From Candidatus Nitrosocosmicus franklandus (lineage in GTDB: Archaea; Thermoproteota; Nitrososphaeria; Nitrososphaerales; Nitrososphaeraceae): a stretch of 64,000 nt of DNA. Below the pieces are notes generated by a model that did not search any database, had not been told where the DNA came from, and saw only the letters and a list, made by a program, of their open reading frames with translations. Both the position numbers and the translations under genes were made by a program. The stretch spans positions 1,364,001-1,428,000 of the forward strand of contig NZ_LR216287.1 in NCBI RefSeq assembly GCF_900696045.1, written 5' to 3'. This document shows positions 1 to 9,818 of this stretch, one piece after another (the stretch's first letter is position 1; each line of letters starts with the position of its first letter).

Positions 1-2
1 TG

Positions 3-266
3 AAAGATACTTGGATGAAAAAGCTTTCAGACCTCAAATCAAAATATGAAAGGGCAGGGATTTCAATAAGTACGAAAATAGTCAAAGGAACTCATTCGAG
101 TCGGTTTGTTGCTTATAGTATCGTTAAATTTGCTGAAGATGCAAAAGTGGATATGATTACTGTTGGAAGTGTGGGAACCGGAGGTACCCATGAGAAAAAG
201 TCGCTTGGAAGTGTAGTAAGAAACGTTGCAGAGATATCTACTCGACCTGTATTAATAGTACCTTAA
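3..266 (+). CDS. Universal stress protein (UspA family), C-terminal part
   Basis: The frame is open to the left edge, so the N-terminal half lies outside the window. The visible 88 codons contain the C-terminal half of a Usp fold: a VDMITVGSVGTGG strand-loop followed by a KKSLGSVVRNVAEISTRPVLIVP-like end (positions about 50-83 after the first Met). This resembles the glycine-rich nucleotide-binding loop and last beta strand of UspA proteins. An internal Met at base 15 is unlikely to be the true start. Usp proteins are cytoplasmic, small, and often bind ATP; what this one responds to cannot be read from the sequence. It converges with the CoA-transferase on the other strand, about 90 bases away. 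Confidence 0.85.
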   Translation, partial: KDTWMKKLSDLKSKYERAGISISTKIVKGTHSSRFVAYSIVKFAEDAKVDMITVGSVGTGGTHEKKSLGSVVRNVAEISTRPVLIVP

Positions 267-353
267 TAATTTGTTGTCAATAATGGCTTTCAATAGTATT
301 TTTAAATTCACAATAGATCCCGTTACCAAATATCAGCTAAAGGAAAGAGAAGA

Positions 354-2000
354 TCAAAAGAAATCCTTTAAATCATCCTTTATATTCAAAGGAGATTTTC
401 CGAAAAGACGTGCATCCATTTCCTTGATCTTTGTTGGTATTTTAGGCTTAAAATCCATATGTAATAGTATATCTTTTTCAATATCTATACCAGGAGCAAT
501 TTCTTCCAAGACTAATTCAGTATTATCAAGTCTAAATACTGCTCTCTCAGTTATATAGATAATCTCTTGTCCCCATTTTGCTGCTTGATATCCGCTAAAA
601 GAAATTTTGTAAACATTTTCAACAAATTTGTTTATTGGACCATCCTGCAAAATTTTGATTCCCTTATCGTTAACATCAATTTCTTTCTTTCCTCCCCCAG
701 TAAAAGATCCAGCAAAAAAAATTTTGGACACACCACCTGCAATAACAGGAAATCCTCCCGCTCCAAACAACCTATTAGGCAACATAGATGGATTTACGTT
801 TCCAAGCTTATCTATCTGCAAAAATCCCAACGATGCAGCATCTACTATTCCTCCTTCGAAATTGGAAAACATATCAGGAATAGTCGACAATGCAAATGAG
901 CTCATAGCTAACCCAAAATCATTTCCCGATAAAGCAACCCCTCCCCATGGTCCAGATTCAATAACCAAAACCAGAACATCTGCTATGTTTTCCTCACGAA
1001 CTATAGACGAAATTAGCGCAGGAATTCCAATTCCTAAATTTATCAAAACGGGTTCTTTTTTTTGCCTCGCCAGACCGACAAGCTCTAATGTTACTCTCCT
1101 TGCAATAACCTTTTCATACATTTTCGTTTGATTGTGCATTGAAACAATATCTGAATCATAATTTGCTGGAGAGACCACTTCGTTAGATATTCTTGGGTCA
1201 TGATAAATAGATCCAGTCTGCCAATGATATTCACCTGGAGAAATCACAATATGATCAATGAGTGGAAAAGGAATATCAACATCGCGGGGATTGATAGTTC
1301 CAGACTTTACAATCCAGCGTACCTGACATACTACCTTGCCTTGTGCTGGTCTAGCTTTAGTAGCCTGAGCAATACTGAGCACTGTTCCACGTATTCCTTC
1401 AGCTTTCATGGATACATTACCCATTTCATCTGCAAATGAAGCTCGAATTAAAGCAAAATTCGGCTTTGGTGCTTTATAGAATAGGTAATCTTCTCCATCT
1501 AATCCAATTATTTCAACTCTACAGGATAAACGAGATCTTGATAATTCATTCAAAGCTGCATCGTCTTTTCGTGGATCCAAAAATGTATCCAAGCCTATTT
1601 TTGTTAAAAGACCTGGTCTGCCGGATGCTACCTCCCTAAACCAGTAAGCGGTTATCCCAATCGGCCATCCGTAACATTCAATCCTATTATCAATTACTAG
1701 TTTTTGAAACCAAGGAGAGAACCCTAAAAAAGGCATCAAAGAGCCTTTCAGGAAATCTTGACTTTTTTCTTCGTATAATTGCTTGGCTACATGATCCAGT
1801 CCTCGCCCTGGAACAGCAGGAAGGGCATCTGATATTATGAACAGATTCTTTGGATGGCCTGATCTATGATATCTATTGTATAGCTGATTTATCAAATACT
1901 CTGGGGTGGTTGCCATATTAAAACCAGAAATTGCTACAACATCGTTGTCCTGTACAAGATCCAGAATAGAAACATCGTCATTATAGGTTTTAGAAAACAT
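354..2000 (-). CDS. Family I CoA-transferase (acetate/propionate CoA-transferase-like)
   Basis: A 548-residue protein with both halves of a family I CoA-transferase fused in one chain, as in YdiF/propionate CoA-transferase types (about 520-550 residues). The N-terminal half has the VVAISGFNMATTPEYL opening. The C-terminal half has LINLGIGIPALISS and then VIESGPWGG, where Glu348 is the expected catalytic glutamate that forms the glutamyl-CoA thioester. Such enzymes move CoA between short-chain acyl-CoA and carboxylic acids; the substrate cannot be decided here. It stands alone, with a 700-base spacer upstream, and is convergent with the Usp gene. The Met start at base 2000 fits the family's N-terminus. 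No truncation is seen. Confidence 0.88.
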   Translation of the reverse strand: MFSKTYNDDVSILDLVQDNDVVAISGFNMATTPEYLINQLYNRYHRSGHPKNLFIISDALPAVPGRGLDHVAKQLYEEKSQDFLKGSLMPFLGFSPWFQKLVIDNRIECYGWPIGITAYWFREVASGRPGLLTKIGLDTFLDPRKDDAALNELSRSRLSCRVEIIGLDGEDYLFYKAPKPNFALIRASFADEMGNVSMKAEGIRGTVLSIAQATKARPAQGKVVCQVRWIVKSGTINPRDVDIPFPLIDHIVISPGEYHWQTGSIYHDPRISNEVVSPANYDSDIVSMHNQTKMYEKVIARRVTLELVGLARQKKEPVLINLGIGIPALISSIVREENIADVLVLVIESGPWGGVALSGNDFGLAMSSFALSTIPDMFSNFEGGIVDAASLGFLQIDKLGNVNPSMLPNRLFGAGGFPVIAGGVSKIFFAGSFTGGGKKEIDVNDKGIKILQDGPINKFVENVYKISFSGYQAAKWGQEIIYITERAVFRLDNTELVLEEIAPGIDIEKDILLHMDFKPKIPTKIKEMDARLFGKSPLNIKDDLKDFF

Positions 2001-2714
2001 TCTGACATAGGATCAGTATTATTCGTATTTCATAAGTATTGTTATGAAATAACTTGTCACAAGCATAGCAACCAAATTTTCAAAATGTTACTCATCGAAT
2101 ATGACTTTGTGTATTAATTCGATGATAAAAACAGTTTATTCTCTAGCTTCCAATTCGTTTATTTTTTTCTAATAATTACTCTACTAAATTTTTTTTGCTA
2201 GCTTAGATACTACACTGCCAACCAATCATCAAAAATGATAGTTAGATAAGGGAGAACGATAATTGATTGACTATAAACATAATCAGATGTACCACCTATT
2301 ATTTATGAAACTACAAAAATTTATTTAAAGTTATACCATCCGATATGTCCACACCTTTTGAATACCTGAATGTTCGTGTGACTATAACAAATCATGATGA
2401 AAAATTATGAACGAAAATAAATACATACATGCTGTTGTTACTAAAGAAAATTTTCTGTTACTTGCATCTTTCCTGATTATATGAAACATCGAATATTTTA
2501 CAATTGTATAAGAATACTACTACCTACTCACTGACCATTGGTCTTTGATTTGACAACTCCACATCCAACTCCAAGGTAGTAAGCCGACAGGTTATTACTA
2601 AAACCATTTAGATTAGATTTTTTCAATTCTTTAATTATTGTAGTAGTTTCTGTCACGTAAATATACACGGATTGATAGGTTCCAAATTAATGACACACCT
2701 TATTAACCATTAGT
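2001..2714. other. Intergenic spacer, no gene seen
   Basis: About 710 bases of AT-rich DNA between two divergently transcribed genes. I see no tRNA, long repeat or coding-like frame. It must contain the promoters of both neighbours. Confidence 0.6.
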
Positions 2715-3275
2715 ATGGTAGACTCTATTATGTGGGGAGATATGGATGAAGATCAAATCAAAGATCTTTTAAAGTCAGAATTAATAGGAAGGATAGGTTG
2801 TTTTGATGGTAACAAAGTATATGTTGTTCCTGTCACATATGCGTATGATAATGGGTATATTTATGGGCATACAAAGGATGGATTAAAAATTCGTATGATG
2901 CGAAAAAATCCGAATGTTTGTTTTGAGGTTGATTGGATGAAAGACATGAGTAATTGGAAAAGTGTGATTCTTCATGGAACTTTTGAAGAACTAAAAGGAG
3001 CCGACGCTAATAACGGATTAGAGATTATGATGAAATCCATCATGTCAAAGTTGGATACAAAACACCCTTTGACTGAAAAAGAAGTAGAAGAAGAAAAGCA
3101 ACCCACTGGTCAAGATTATTTGGGTACAGAAAATCTTGCGTTTTTGCACTCTTTCTTATCGCCGTTTTTGCATAGCAAGAACAATGAAATTTTTGAACTC
3201 ATAGTATATAGAATTAAAATAAATGAAGCTACAGGAAAATTTGGAGACAATAAAAAATCTAATTCATACTACTAG
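2715..3275 (+). CDS. Pyridoxamine 5'-phosphate oxidase-fold flavin protein (NimA-like)
   Basis: 186 residues with the split-barrel pattern of PNPOx-like flavoproteins. After a short helix (MDEDQIKDLLKSELIGRIGC) come the strands NKVYVVPVTYAYDNGYIYGH, then a helix starting KIRMMRKNPNVCFEVDW and a strand-rich part (WKSVILHGTFEEL). This is the order seen in nitroimidazole-resistance (NimA)-like and F420/FMN-binding proteins, in which the barrel binds a flavin and dimerises. The C-terminal 40 residues are less conserved. The substrate is unknown. It is monocistronic, flanked by long spacers. Confidence 0.8.
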   Translation: MVDSIMWGDMDEDQIKDLLKSELIGRIGCFDGNKVYVVPVTYAYDNGYIYGHTKDGLKIRMMRKNPNVCFEVDWMKDMSNWKSVILHGTFEELKGADANNGLEIMMKSIMSKLDTKHPLTEKEVEEEKQPTGQDYLGTENLAFLHSFLSPFLHSKNNEIFELIVYRIKINEATGKFGDNKKSNSYY

Positions 3276-3649
3276 AATGTAATTTGTAGTTGTTTTTTCT
3301 TCTAGTTTGAGTTTCAATACATATGACTATTCTTTTGTATCGTATTTGCATTCTAACTACTAACAATATGCAAACACTATTGCATATATACACATGGTTT
3401 TGAAGTGCACGTTAATATCAGTCAGTTTCATACAATTTCTCTATTCAGTTGCAATTGATACCTGTGCTAATGCTTGTGTTTGATTGGTAGCCTGAATAAG
3501 AATTGAATTGTATCTTGAAATCATGGTTACAATCATCAATATACTGTCATAACCCAAAAAATTAAGTGTTTTTTTCCAATTGATTATTTTACCACAGTTT
3601 TTCATTTGATGTTGACAAGAGAATAATATTACTCTGTTTACCTTTTATA
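3276..3649. other. Intergenic spacer, no gene seen
   Basis: About 370 AT-rich bases between convergent genes; nothing recognisable apart from short T-runs that could act as archaeal terminators. Confidence 0.5.
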
Positions 3650-4801
3650 TCATAAATCATTGGAAACGGCAGAAGACCGACTTTTGCGAACGGCGTAGTA
3701 AATCGATCCAAATCCCATACTAACTACGATCACTTGTGCTATTTGACCAAAGTAAGGAATAGGAACGATATACAAAAGATTGATTATAACAAATCCGATT
3801 AAAAAGGAAGAAATATTATTAATATCTCTCGATGACTTTTGTCCCAGTAACTCGAGGATTTTTTTTCCTAAAGCAAAAGACACTATCAATGATGAGAAAG
3901 TCAATCCTATGAGAAGAATCAACAAACCAAAAGCTGATACTGGCATCCCAACTATGGTTATTGCCGATAATATTATTACAACCACAAACAAAATGATCAA
4001 TAAAAATCCAATTACCGTGTTTTTGATCAATGATTTTTTCATGACTAATCGAACGGATTCAAATTGATTGGGTAGTAACTTTACGAGTATAACGCCTAAA
4101 ATTGCAAAACCGATAATAAACAAGATACCAAATAAATTCAGCCATCCTTGTATGTCTGGGATTATTGTGTTTTGTCTCATTATCTCTAGATCTCCTACAA
4201 TACCTTTGTTTTGGAAATTGTCAGTCATAGCTACCAACTGTCCGGATATATTGCCCTCGTTGTCAATAGTTCCCCCTGCAACATAAGCGTCCTTAATTAT
4301 AACTGAATTTGGGTTAAAATGTACGTTGTTGGCGGCTAATATGGCATTTGTTGATTTTCCCCCCAAATCGATTGTATTTCCAGAAGATACAATTTTCCCC
4401 GAAACATCTGTATTTACTCTTACTTGTCCTCCGGCAGCAAAAAGATCACCATCGATCGGTGCATTTACATGAATAATATTAGCAAATATTATAGCTCCCT
4501 TGGTTGGGGCATCAATATAAACTGTTTCTCCGAAGATTACCACATCGTCTTCAATCAGTTCTTGTACTGAAATCCGATTCCCCGAAATAACTTGTAAGGC
4601 AAATGAGGGATTACCAGGTATAACTAATAAGGGTACTAAAGTCAGAGTCATCATACAACAAATGAGAAAGAAATACCTTATTCTTACAAATGTCCCAATT
4701 TTACGAGATAAGCAACAATATCTATACAAATCCATGCAAATAGGATAAAAAGATTCCATACAATATACCATCTGTCCAGATTTTATTATACATTGATGCA
4801 C
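3650..4801 (-). CDS. Bactofilin-like/polymer-forming domain membrane protein
   Basis: 383 residues. A hydrophobic segment near residues 45-65 (probable signal anchor) is followed by a beta-helical region of short repeated strands (DDVVIFGETVYIDAPTKGAI, IIHVNAPIDGDLFAAGG, VRVNTDVSGKIVSSG, GQLVAMTDN), the pattern of polymer-forming cytoskeletal (bactofilin-like) domains. The C-terminal 160 residues contain about four to five membrane segments, e.g. LFGILFIIGFAILGVILVKL. The first 35-45 residues look unlike a normal N-terminus (many Cys and Tyr), so the real start may be one of the later Met or Val codons before the signal anchor. Likely an envelope protein with an extracytoplasmic beta-solenoid; the role is not known. 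Confidence 0.75.
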   Translation of the reverse strand: MHQCIIKSGQMVYCMESFYPICMDLYRYCCLSRKIGTFVRIRYFFLICCMMTLTLVPLLVIPGNPSFALQVISGNRISVQELIEDDVVIFGETVYIDAPTKGAIIFANIIHVNAPIDGDLFAAGGQVRVNTDVSGKIVSSGNTIDLGGKSTNAILAANNVHFNPNSVIIKDAYVAGGTIDNEGNISGQLVAMTDNFQNKGIVGDLEIMRQNTIIPDIQGWLNLFGILFIIGFAILGVILVKLLPNQFESVRLVMKKSLIKNTVIGFLLIILFVVVIILSAITIVGMPVSAFGLLILLIGLTFSSLIVSFALGKKILELLGQKSSRDINNISSFLIGFVIINLLYIVPIPYFGQIAQVIVVSMGFGSIYYAVRKSRSSAVSNDL

Positions 4802-4947
4802 TTAAAAAGGCAAATTGAAGGTAATTTAATCTGTCTTTTGCATTGTTGTAATTAATTAATGAACAAAAATCTATTAAATTAAAAGAAAGAGTTTTAGTGT
4901 CACTTTGCTGGACAACTAATAGAATTTCGTCAGAATAATAATAATAA

Positions 4948-6066
4948 TCATGTTATTGAAAGAAAGGTCTCTATTATATCATAAACAGTCTCAGGGTATT
5001 GCTGCATCACTCCGTGACCTCCACCTTTAATTTGTATTAACCAGGAGCTAGGGATTTTTTCTGCTATTTTTAATGAATTAACGGGCGGAGACGTGATATC
5101 TTCAGTTCCGGTCATAACCAACACAGGTTTATCAATATTTGATATGCTATTACAAGACCCTGGCCATTTGCTCAGAGCTTCACCATATTTTAAGAGGTTT
5201 TCCTGAGAAACCTGAGGAAGAGCAAATGTTCTGTTTATCACATCGCTATTTTCTCGTATCCATTCATCTGGAAATAAAGCATGTAAAAAGAGTGACTCGT
5301 TGGCAGTTCCAGTTTGCATACTTTGTAGATCTTTTGGGGATAATTGTGGCGGTAAAGATTCTTCACCTCCGCAGGATGAGGCAATCAAAACAAGATGTTT
5401 TATCTTTTCGGGATTTGACAAGGCAAGCTCTTGTGCGATCATTCCACCGAGAGAAAGTCCTAGCACATCTATTGGTTTTTCAATTTTCAATGCATCTATC
5501 AATCCAACCGTATCATTGACGAATTGGTCCATTAAAAATGTCCTGTTACCAGCAGTTGTCTCCCCAATTCCTCTGTTATCAAATATAATAACAGTATGAT
5601 TCTTAGACAAGTCATTTAGTATCTCTCCCCACATCTCCATAGTCATTGAAAAACCGGGTATCAACAAGATAGGATCCCCTGTTCCAAACATCTTGTATGC
5701 GATATCTATGTCACCGACTCTTATCTTTTGAGAGGACACATTGTCATCTGTAATTGTATCATCTTTCACCTGAGAAGAAGCAGAAAGTGAAGTATTATTT
5801 TGGGTTTTGCTATCGTTTGTTTTGTCGGTAATAATATCCGGGTTGCTATTATTATTATTTATATTATTTATAGTCTCAGTAATCGTTTGCTGAACTTCCT
5901 TATTAATTGCTGATTGCAATTCATCTTGGGTTTGTTGAATAGACTTATCCAAAGATGATGTTGTTGCATAGACCACGTTAGTTTTTGATACAAATAAACT
6001 GCTTACAGTACAAGACGAAATAATACTGATAATCAATACAAAAGTTGCTACTTGAGAGATTCTCAT
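4948..6066 (-). CDS. Secreted alpha/beta hydrolase
   Basis: 372 residues. Residues 1-35 form a signal peptide (MRISQVATFVLIISIISSC), with a possible lipobox-like Cys at residue 19. A Gln/Asn/Ser/Thr-rich linker follows to about residue 112, then an alpha/beta hydrolase domain. The catalytic triad is visible: Ser205 in GLSLGG, Asp323 in GTEDITSPP, and His351 in GGGHGVMQQYP. The oxyanion region is LLIPGFSMTMEMWG. The domain resembles carboxylic-ester or peroxidase-type hydrolases of bacteria and archaea; substrate unknown. The long polar linker suggests that the domain is tethered outside the cell. It is transcribed away from the gene at 6439. Confidence 0.85.
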   Translation of the reverse strand: MRISQVATFVLIISIISSCTVSSLFVSKTNVVYATTSSLDKSIQQTQDELQSAINKEVQQTITETINNINNNNSNPDIITDKTNDSKTQNNTSLSASSQVKDDTITDDNVSSQKIRVGDIDIAYKMFGTGDPILLIPGFSMTMEMWGEILNDLSKNHTVIIFDNRGIGETTAGNRTFLMDQFVNDTVGLIDALKIEKPIDVLGLSLGGMIAQELALSNPEKIKHLVLIASSCGGEESLPPQLSPKDLQSMQTGTANESLFLHALFPDEWIRENSDVINRTFALPQVSQENLLKYGEALSKWPGSCNSISNIDKPVLVMTGTEDITSPPVNSLKIAEKIPSSWLIQIKGGGHGVMQQYPETVYDIIETFLSIT

Positions 6067-6142
6067 ACAATGTTTACTTTAGACTTGTTAATAAGATTTA
6101 GAAATCATACTATTATTAGCCTAAGCCTACCTCTATTGAACC

Positions 6143-6174
6143 CACAATATATCGACTTAGGATTAGAGGTTTGT
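6143..6174. repeat. Diverged copy of the tRNA-Pro 3'-flank repeat
   Basis: This stretch aligns to the repeat at 8096-8120 with one small gap (17 of 21 identical after the gap, including agaggtttgt) and more weakly to the 3' end of tRNA-Pro at 9806-9830. I read it as an old attachment-site scar. The match is short and could be partly chance. Confidence 0.4.
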
Positions 6175-6438
6175 TTAACAAGAATGTCATAATTACAGGT
6201 ACAATCTTGTTTATTGTTGATGATCTATTCGGAAATGGATTGGACCCAGTTAGGTAATTATGGATTTGTAATGCAAGAGAAGACACCTTTGGATGTATAT
6301 CGATAAACTTTCAGATACACCGTAACGTGTTCGTCCCCAGCATTACAGTATTATTGTATATGATCTATAGTCAGAAACGTAAATTTATTTAGTCACTGTC
6401 TTTGAAAATTTAAATATGAATCTGTCACTTTGCCCATA

Positions 6439-7046
6439 ATGAGTATATTATTTCACAAGGGCTTTGCAGATTATTCCATACCTTTATTGATTATATCCAT
6501 CATGGCCATGTCTGTCTTGATGTATGTCCTTAATCAGTCTTGATGTATGTCCTTAACCCCATCACTTCTTTAGCCACTACTCAACCTTTAAACAACAATA
6601 CTACTACTACCATTAATCCTGATCTAGAAGTAGAATCTATAACTAATGCATTTGGAGAACCATTTTACATTCTAAACGACTCCAAAAATACAGGCCATGA
6701 AGTCATTGGCCTAGATCCACAACAGACAAAGAGTTCCTATATAGCTCAAGGGAATATGCAAGGATTAGGAAACGTAACTGAATATGGTATTTTTATTACA
6801 ACATATTCATCACCAATTAGTAGTAGCGTTGGTAAAGGCTTAATAGTCAAAGGTGATCAAGTTGTAACGTTTACCGCCCAGGATATAGGAAGTTATGATA
6901 AAGATGGTAATCTATTACTTAAAGGCGCAATCAATTTCGAATCTGATGATCCGGAAATGTCTAAAATTAATGGAAAGATGGGATTCTACATCTATTGGGA
7001 ATCCACCAATGGTACTTATTGGACCAAGACATGGTTATGGGATTGA
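6439..7046 (+). pseudogene. Secreted protein whose signal peptide is split off by a 23-bp duplication
   Basis: Reading from the ATG at 6439 gives a hydrophobic leader (MSILFHKGFADYSIPLLIIS...) that ends at a TGA at 6541. A second frame starting near 6540 gives the mature part (168 residues: Asn/Thr-rich linker, then a beta-rich domain ending YWTKTWLWD). Twenty bases at 6514-6533 recur exactly at 6537-6556, a period of 23. Removing one 23-base unit joins leader and body in one frame (...MSVLMYVLNPITSLATT). The gene is therefore frameshifted in the signal peptide; the body could only be made from a TTG or ATG at 6540-6543 and would not be exported. Function of the domain unknown. The event looks recent because the body is intact. 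Confidence 0.75.
6514..6556. repeat. 23-bp-period tandem duplication
   Basis: Two direct copies of a 20-base sequence spaced with period 23. They cause the frameshift in the overlapping secreted-protein gene and could be lost or regained by slippage or recombination. Confidence 0.9.
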
Positions 7047-7239
7047 CTCCACTCCCCTAACCAGCATGTTTTTTTCTGAATTTATTCATTTTTGTTTTTG
7101 AAGGTATGCACAAATTTCTCCAATACTATAACCATATCTTTTTTCCAACGTAGATATTGAATTTGAATAAAAGAGCTAGCTAGTCGAAGATTCATGAACC
7201 AAGTAAATTTGACATGCAACAAAACAAAATGGATTCGAC

Positions 7240-7914
7240 GGCTCTGTTCAGTTAACGATAAGCCTATAGCTTGAAAGCATTCCATTTCTTTTATGCTTAC
7301 TAGAAACAGAACGCCTTCAAAGTATGTATATTATGGGTTGCATTTGTACTTTTCAGGCCTATCCTTAAGGAAAGCCTCGGAAAGATTATCTCAGATATAC
7401 AAGAGAAATCACGTTTCCATTTGGAATTGGATTCAAAAGTACAAGCCTCAAAAGCTAAGTCAACTAGAAGAAGAGTTCTAGAGTATATAATAGATGAAAC
7501 GATGTTAAAGGTGGGATCAGAATACATCTGGCTCTGGGTTGCAACTGAACCAGACAGAAAACAGGCAAATTCTCGCACTGTCTATCTCTCTAAAGAAAGA
7601 AACATGTTTGTAGCTGAAAGATTCATTTCAGGTTTAGTCAAGATTCATGGAATTCATACAGTTTCGACTGATGATGGAGGTACTTGGTATCCAATGGCCT
7701 GTAGATTCTTAAATCTCGATCATCACATTCATTCCTCTCTGGAGAAAAGTCTGATTGAAAGAAAGATGCAATACATAAAGGATAGAACCGAAAGTTTCGA
7801 TGACTACTTTCCTTGTAGAATAAAGAATTGCAAGTTAAAGCATGTACACAATTGGCTGCGGCTCTTTGTAGACTATCATAACAATGAAATAAAACATATT
7901 AAGTGAACAGAGCC
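7240..7914 (+). mobile_element. IS6-like insertion sequence with 8-bp target duplication
   Basis: The element is 675 bases long. Its ends are inverted repeats: ggctctgttca at 7240-7250 matches the complement of 7904-7914 perfectly, and the match continues to 16 bases with one mismatch. Directly outside, gattcgac occurs at 7232-7239 and again at 7915-7922: an 8-bp target duplication, the size usual for IS6 family elements. The single transposase gene inside is frameshifted. The perfect target duplication indicates a recent insertion. Confidence 0.92.
7293..7906 (+). pseudogene. IS6-like DDE transposase, frameshifted (-1)
   Basis: Frame one (7293-7481) encodes the N-terminal helix-turn-helix region, ending WNWIQKYKPQKLSQLEEEF. 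The adjoining frame (7421-7906, shifted by -1) encodes the DDE catalytic domain. The acidic residues are present: Asp in YIIDETMLKVGSEYIWLWV, Asp in STDDGGTWYP, and Glu in SLIERKMQYIKDR. Joining the frames in the overlap at about 7435-7480 gives a protein of roughly 200 residues, a little short but complete for the family. Two CAAAAG stretches in the overlap might allow ribosomal slippage, but a simple inactivating indel is equally possible. Stop at 7904-7906 overlaps the right inverted repeat. Confidence 0.85.
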
Positions 7915-7922
7915 GATTCGAC

Positions 7923-8379
7923 TATTCAACTCATTTAAATTAAAGAATGGATCTGGGAGAAAGAGATTGATTTCGTCTGTTCATTGGTCATAGGTTTACG
8001 TTGTTCTAATGCCACGATAAATGTTTTCGATCGGACATTATTTGTTTGGTCGAAATTTGACGCATTTCATAATGGAATATGGTGTTCCATAAAGCGACAA
8101 TATTGATGTGGGACTAGAGGTTTGTGAAACAAATTTGACACAAATAATGGATTTTACCTTTGTTTATCAAAAATGATTTTGGAGAAGATAGGTAGGATTT
8201 ATTTCCAATGTTAGATATTATAATATGATCGCGCTATAGCTTATTTCTATAATGATTGATAATATTATCGTGCTCTATTCAGCTCTACGCTTATGAGTAG
8301 GTGCAAAATAGAACAAGAAACTATAATTTTGGCGTTATGATTGATAAATAGACAGATGTCTCAATAAGAAGTCTAAGAT
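7923..8379. other. Spacer containing a tRNA-Pro-like scar
   Basis: No coding frame seen. The only notable element is the 25-base repeat at 8096-8120, listed separately. Confidence 0.5.
8096..8120. repeat. Copy of the tRNA-Pro 3' end and its downstream flank
   Basis: These 25 bases match 9806-9830 at 23 positions. The 9806-9830 copy is the last part of the tRNA-Pro gene plus 13 bases beyond it. A duplicated tRNA 3' end in direct orientation is the usual signature of an attachment site of an integrated element. The interval between the copies (about 1.7 kb) contains only the FAD oxidoreductase gene. Confidence 0.65.
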
Positions 8380-9789
8380 ATGTACAATAAGCTTGAGCAT
8401 AATGTCGCAATAATAATAGGTGGTGGAATTGCAGGATTATTGGCTGCAAGAGTATTATCTGGTCATTTTAAACAAGTATTAGTAATAGAGAAGGATAAAT
8501 ATCCGTCTCAAGCCGGACCTAGGAATGGAACTCCTCAAGCCAATCACGTTCACATATTGTTGATTAAAGGTAAGGAAATCCTTCTGAATTTGTTTCCAAA
8601 TATCGAACAAGAATTGGTAGCCAAAGGAGCTCAGATTGTAAACCTTACAAAAGATGTTGATTATTATGTTGGAACTGGTTACTCGATAAAATTTGATTCC
8701 AATCTAACTACAATAGCTTGTACAAGACAACTTTTAGAACACGAGATAAGAAATGAAATCTCAAAATTTCCCAATGTGAACATACATGAGAATACCAGAG
8801 CAACAGGATTGATCATTGCAAGAGACAAAGATACAGGATTGAGTACTTGCAAAGGGGTTACAGTGTACTCAGCTGACACAAATTCTGAGGAAGCCATTAC
8901 AGGAGACTTGGTTGTGGATACAAGCGGACGCGAATCTAAAATCGCAGAATGGCTTGAGCAGCTTGGTTATGACGAACCAAAGAAGACGGTCGTTAATTCG
9001 TATATTGGCTATTCTACTTGCTGGTTTAAGCCGACATTTGAGCAGACTGCTGTTGGCGACGTTGACGACGATAACAAACCTATTATCAAACCAATCATAG
9101 TATTGACAAATCCGCCTTCAAATCCTTATATGGGGATTATCTATCCTGTTGAAGGCTCATTATGGTTAGTTGGAATTCTAGGAATAGGAAAAAATTATCC
9201 CCCAACCGACAAACAAGGTTTTCTAGAATACACCAAGAAATTAGAGACTCTTGATATCTACAATACTGTAGAAGACTTTGAGTTAAGCGGTCCAATTTAT
9301 GGATATAGAACAACAGGAAGCCGACAGTATCATTATGAAAGAATGAAATCGTGGCCAGAAAACTTTATCGCATATGGCGACTCTGTTTCTTCATTCAATC
9401 CTTTTTATGGTCAAGGAATTACTGTGGCATGTATAGAAGCTGTCACTTTGGATAAAACCTTAAGAGCACATAAAAAAAGAAATAGAAATTTGCTAGGTTT
9501 CTCTACCATTTTTCAGAAAAAGATTTCAAAAATAAACACACTCCCGTGGTTATTGGGAACAAGTGAAGATTTTAGATGGCCCTCAACTGAAGGAATAAAA
9601 CCCGACATTTTTACAAGGTATATTCAAAAATATTCCCATCGAGTGTTGCTTATAACTCCAAATAGTAAAATTGCAGCCAAATCTTTTTTTGAGGTTATGC
9701 ACATGTTAAGATCCCCTTTAATTCTTTTTCATCCTTTTATTTTAATTCGTATTGTTATTGAAACCCTAAAGGGACATACTAGCAAATAG
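8380..9789 (+). CDS. FAD-dependent monooxygenase/geranylgeranyl-reductase-like oxidoreductase
   Basis: 469 residues. An N-terminal Rossmann FAD site is clear (IIIGGGIAGLLAARVL, then VIEKD as the second-strand acidic end). The motif PRNGTPQANHVHILL follows, and the second FAD motif YGDSVSSFNPFYGQGITVA lies near residues 325-345, as in the aromatic hydroxylase / halogenase / geranylgeranyl reductase superfamily. The protein looks complete. The substrate cannot be deduced; similar proteins hydroxylate or reduce lipids and quinone-like molecules. It is the only gene between two copies of the tRNA-Pro 3' end, which suggests arrival with an integrating element. Confidence 0.8.
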   Translation: MYNKLEHNVAIIIGGGIAGLLAARVLSGHFKQVLVIEKDKYPSQAGPRNGTPQANHVHILLIKGKEILLNLFPNIEQELVAKGAQIVNLTKDVDYYVGTGYSIKFDSNLTTIACTRQLLEHEIRNEISKFPNVNIHENTRATGLIIARDKDTGLSTCKGVTVYSADTNSEEAITGDLVVDTSGRESKIAEWLEQLGYDEPKKTVVNSYIGYSTCWFKPTFEQTAVGDVDDDNKPIIKPIIVLTNPPSNPYMGIIYPVEGSLWLVGILGIGKNYPPTDKQGFLEYTKKLETLDIYNTVEDFELSGPIYGYRTTGSRQYHYERMKSWPENFIAYGDSVSSFNPFYGQGITVACIEAVTLDKTLRAHKKRNRNLLGFSTIFQKKISKINTLPWLLGTSEDFRWPSTEGIKPDIFTRYIQKYSHRVLLITPNSKIAAKSFFEVMHMLRSPLILFHPFILIRIVIETLKGHTSK

Positions 9790-9818
9790 AATGTAGATAA
9801 TTAGTGACAATATTGATG

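Noticed and set aside
628-1131. 167-codon plus-strand frame
   Set aside because: A shadow inside the CoA-transferase gene on the other strand; no protein features of its own.
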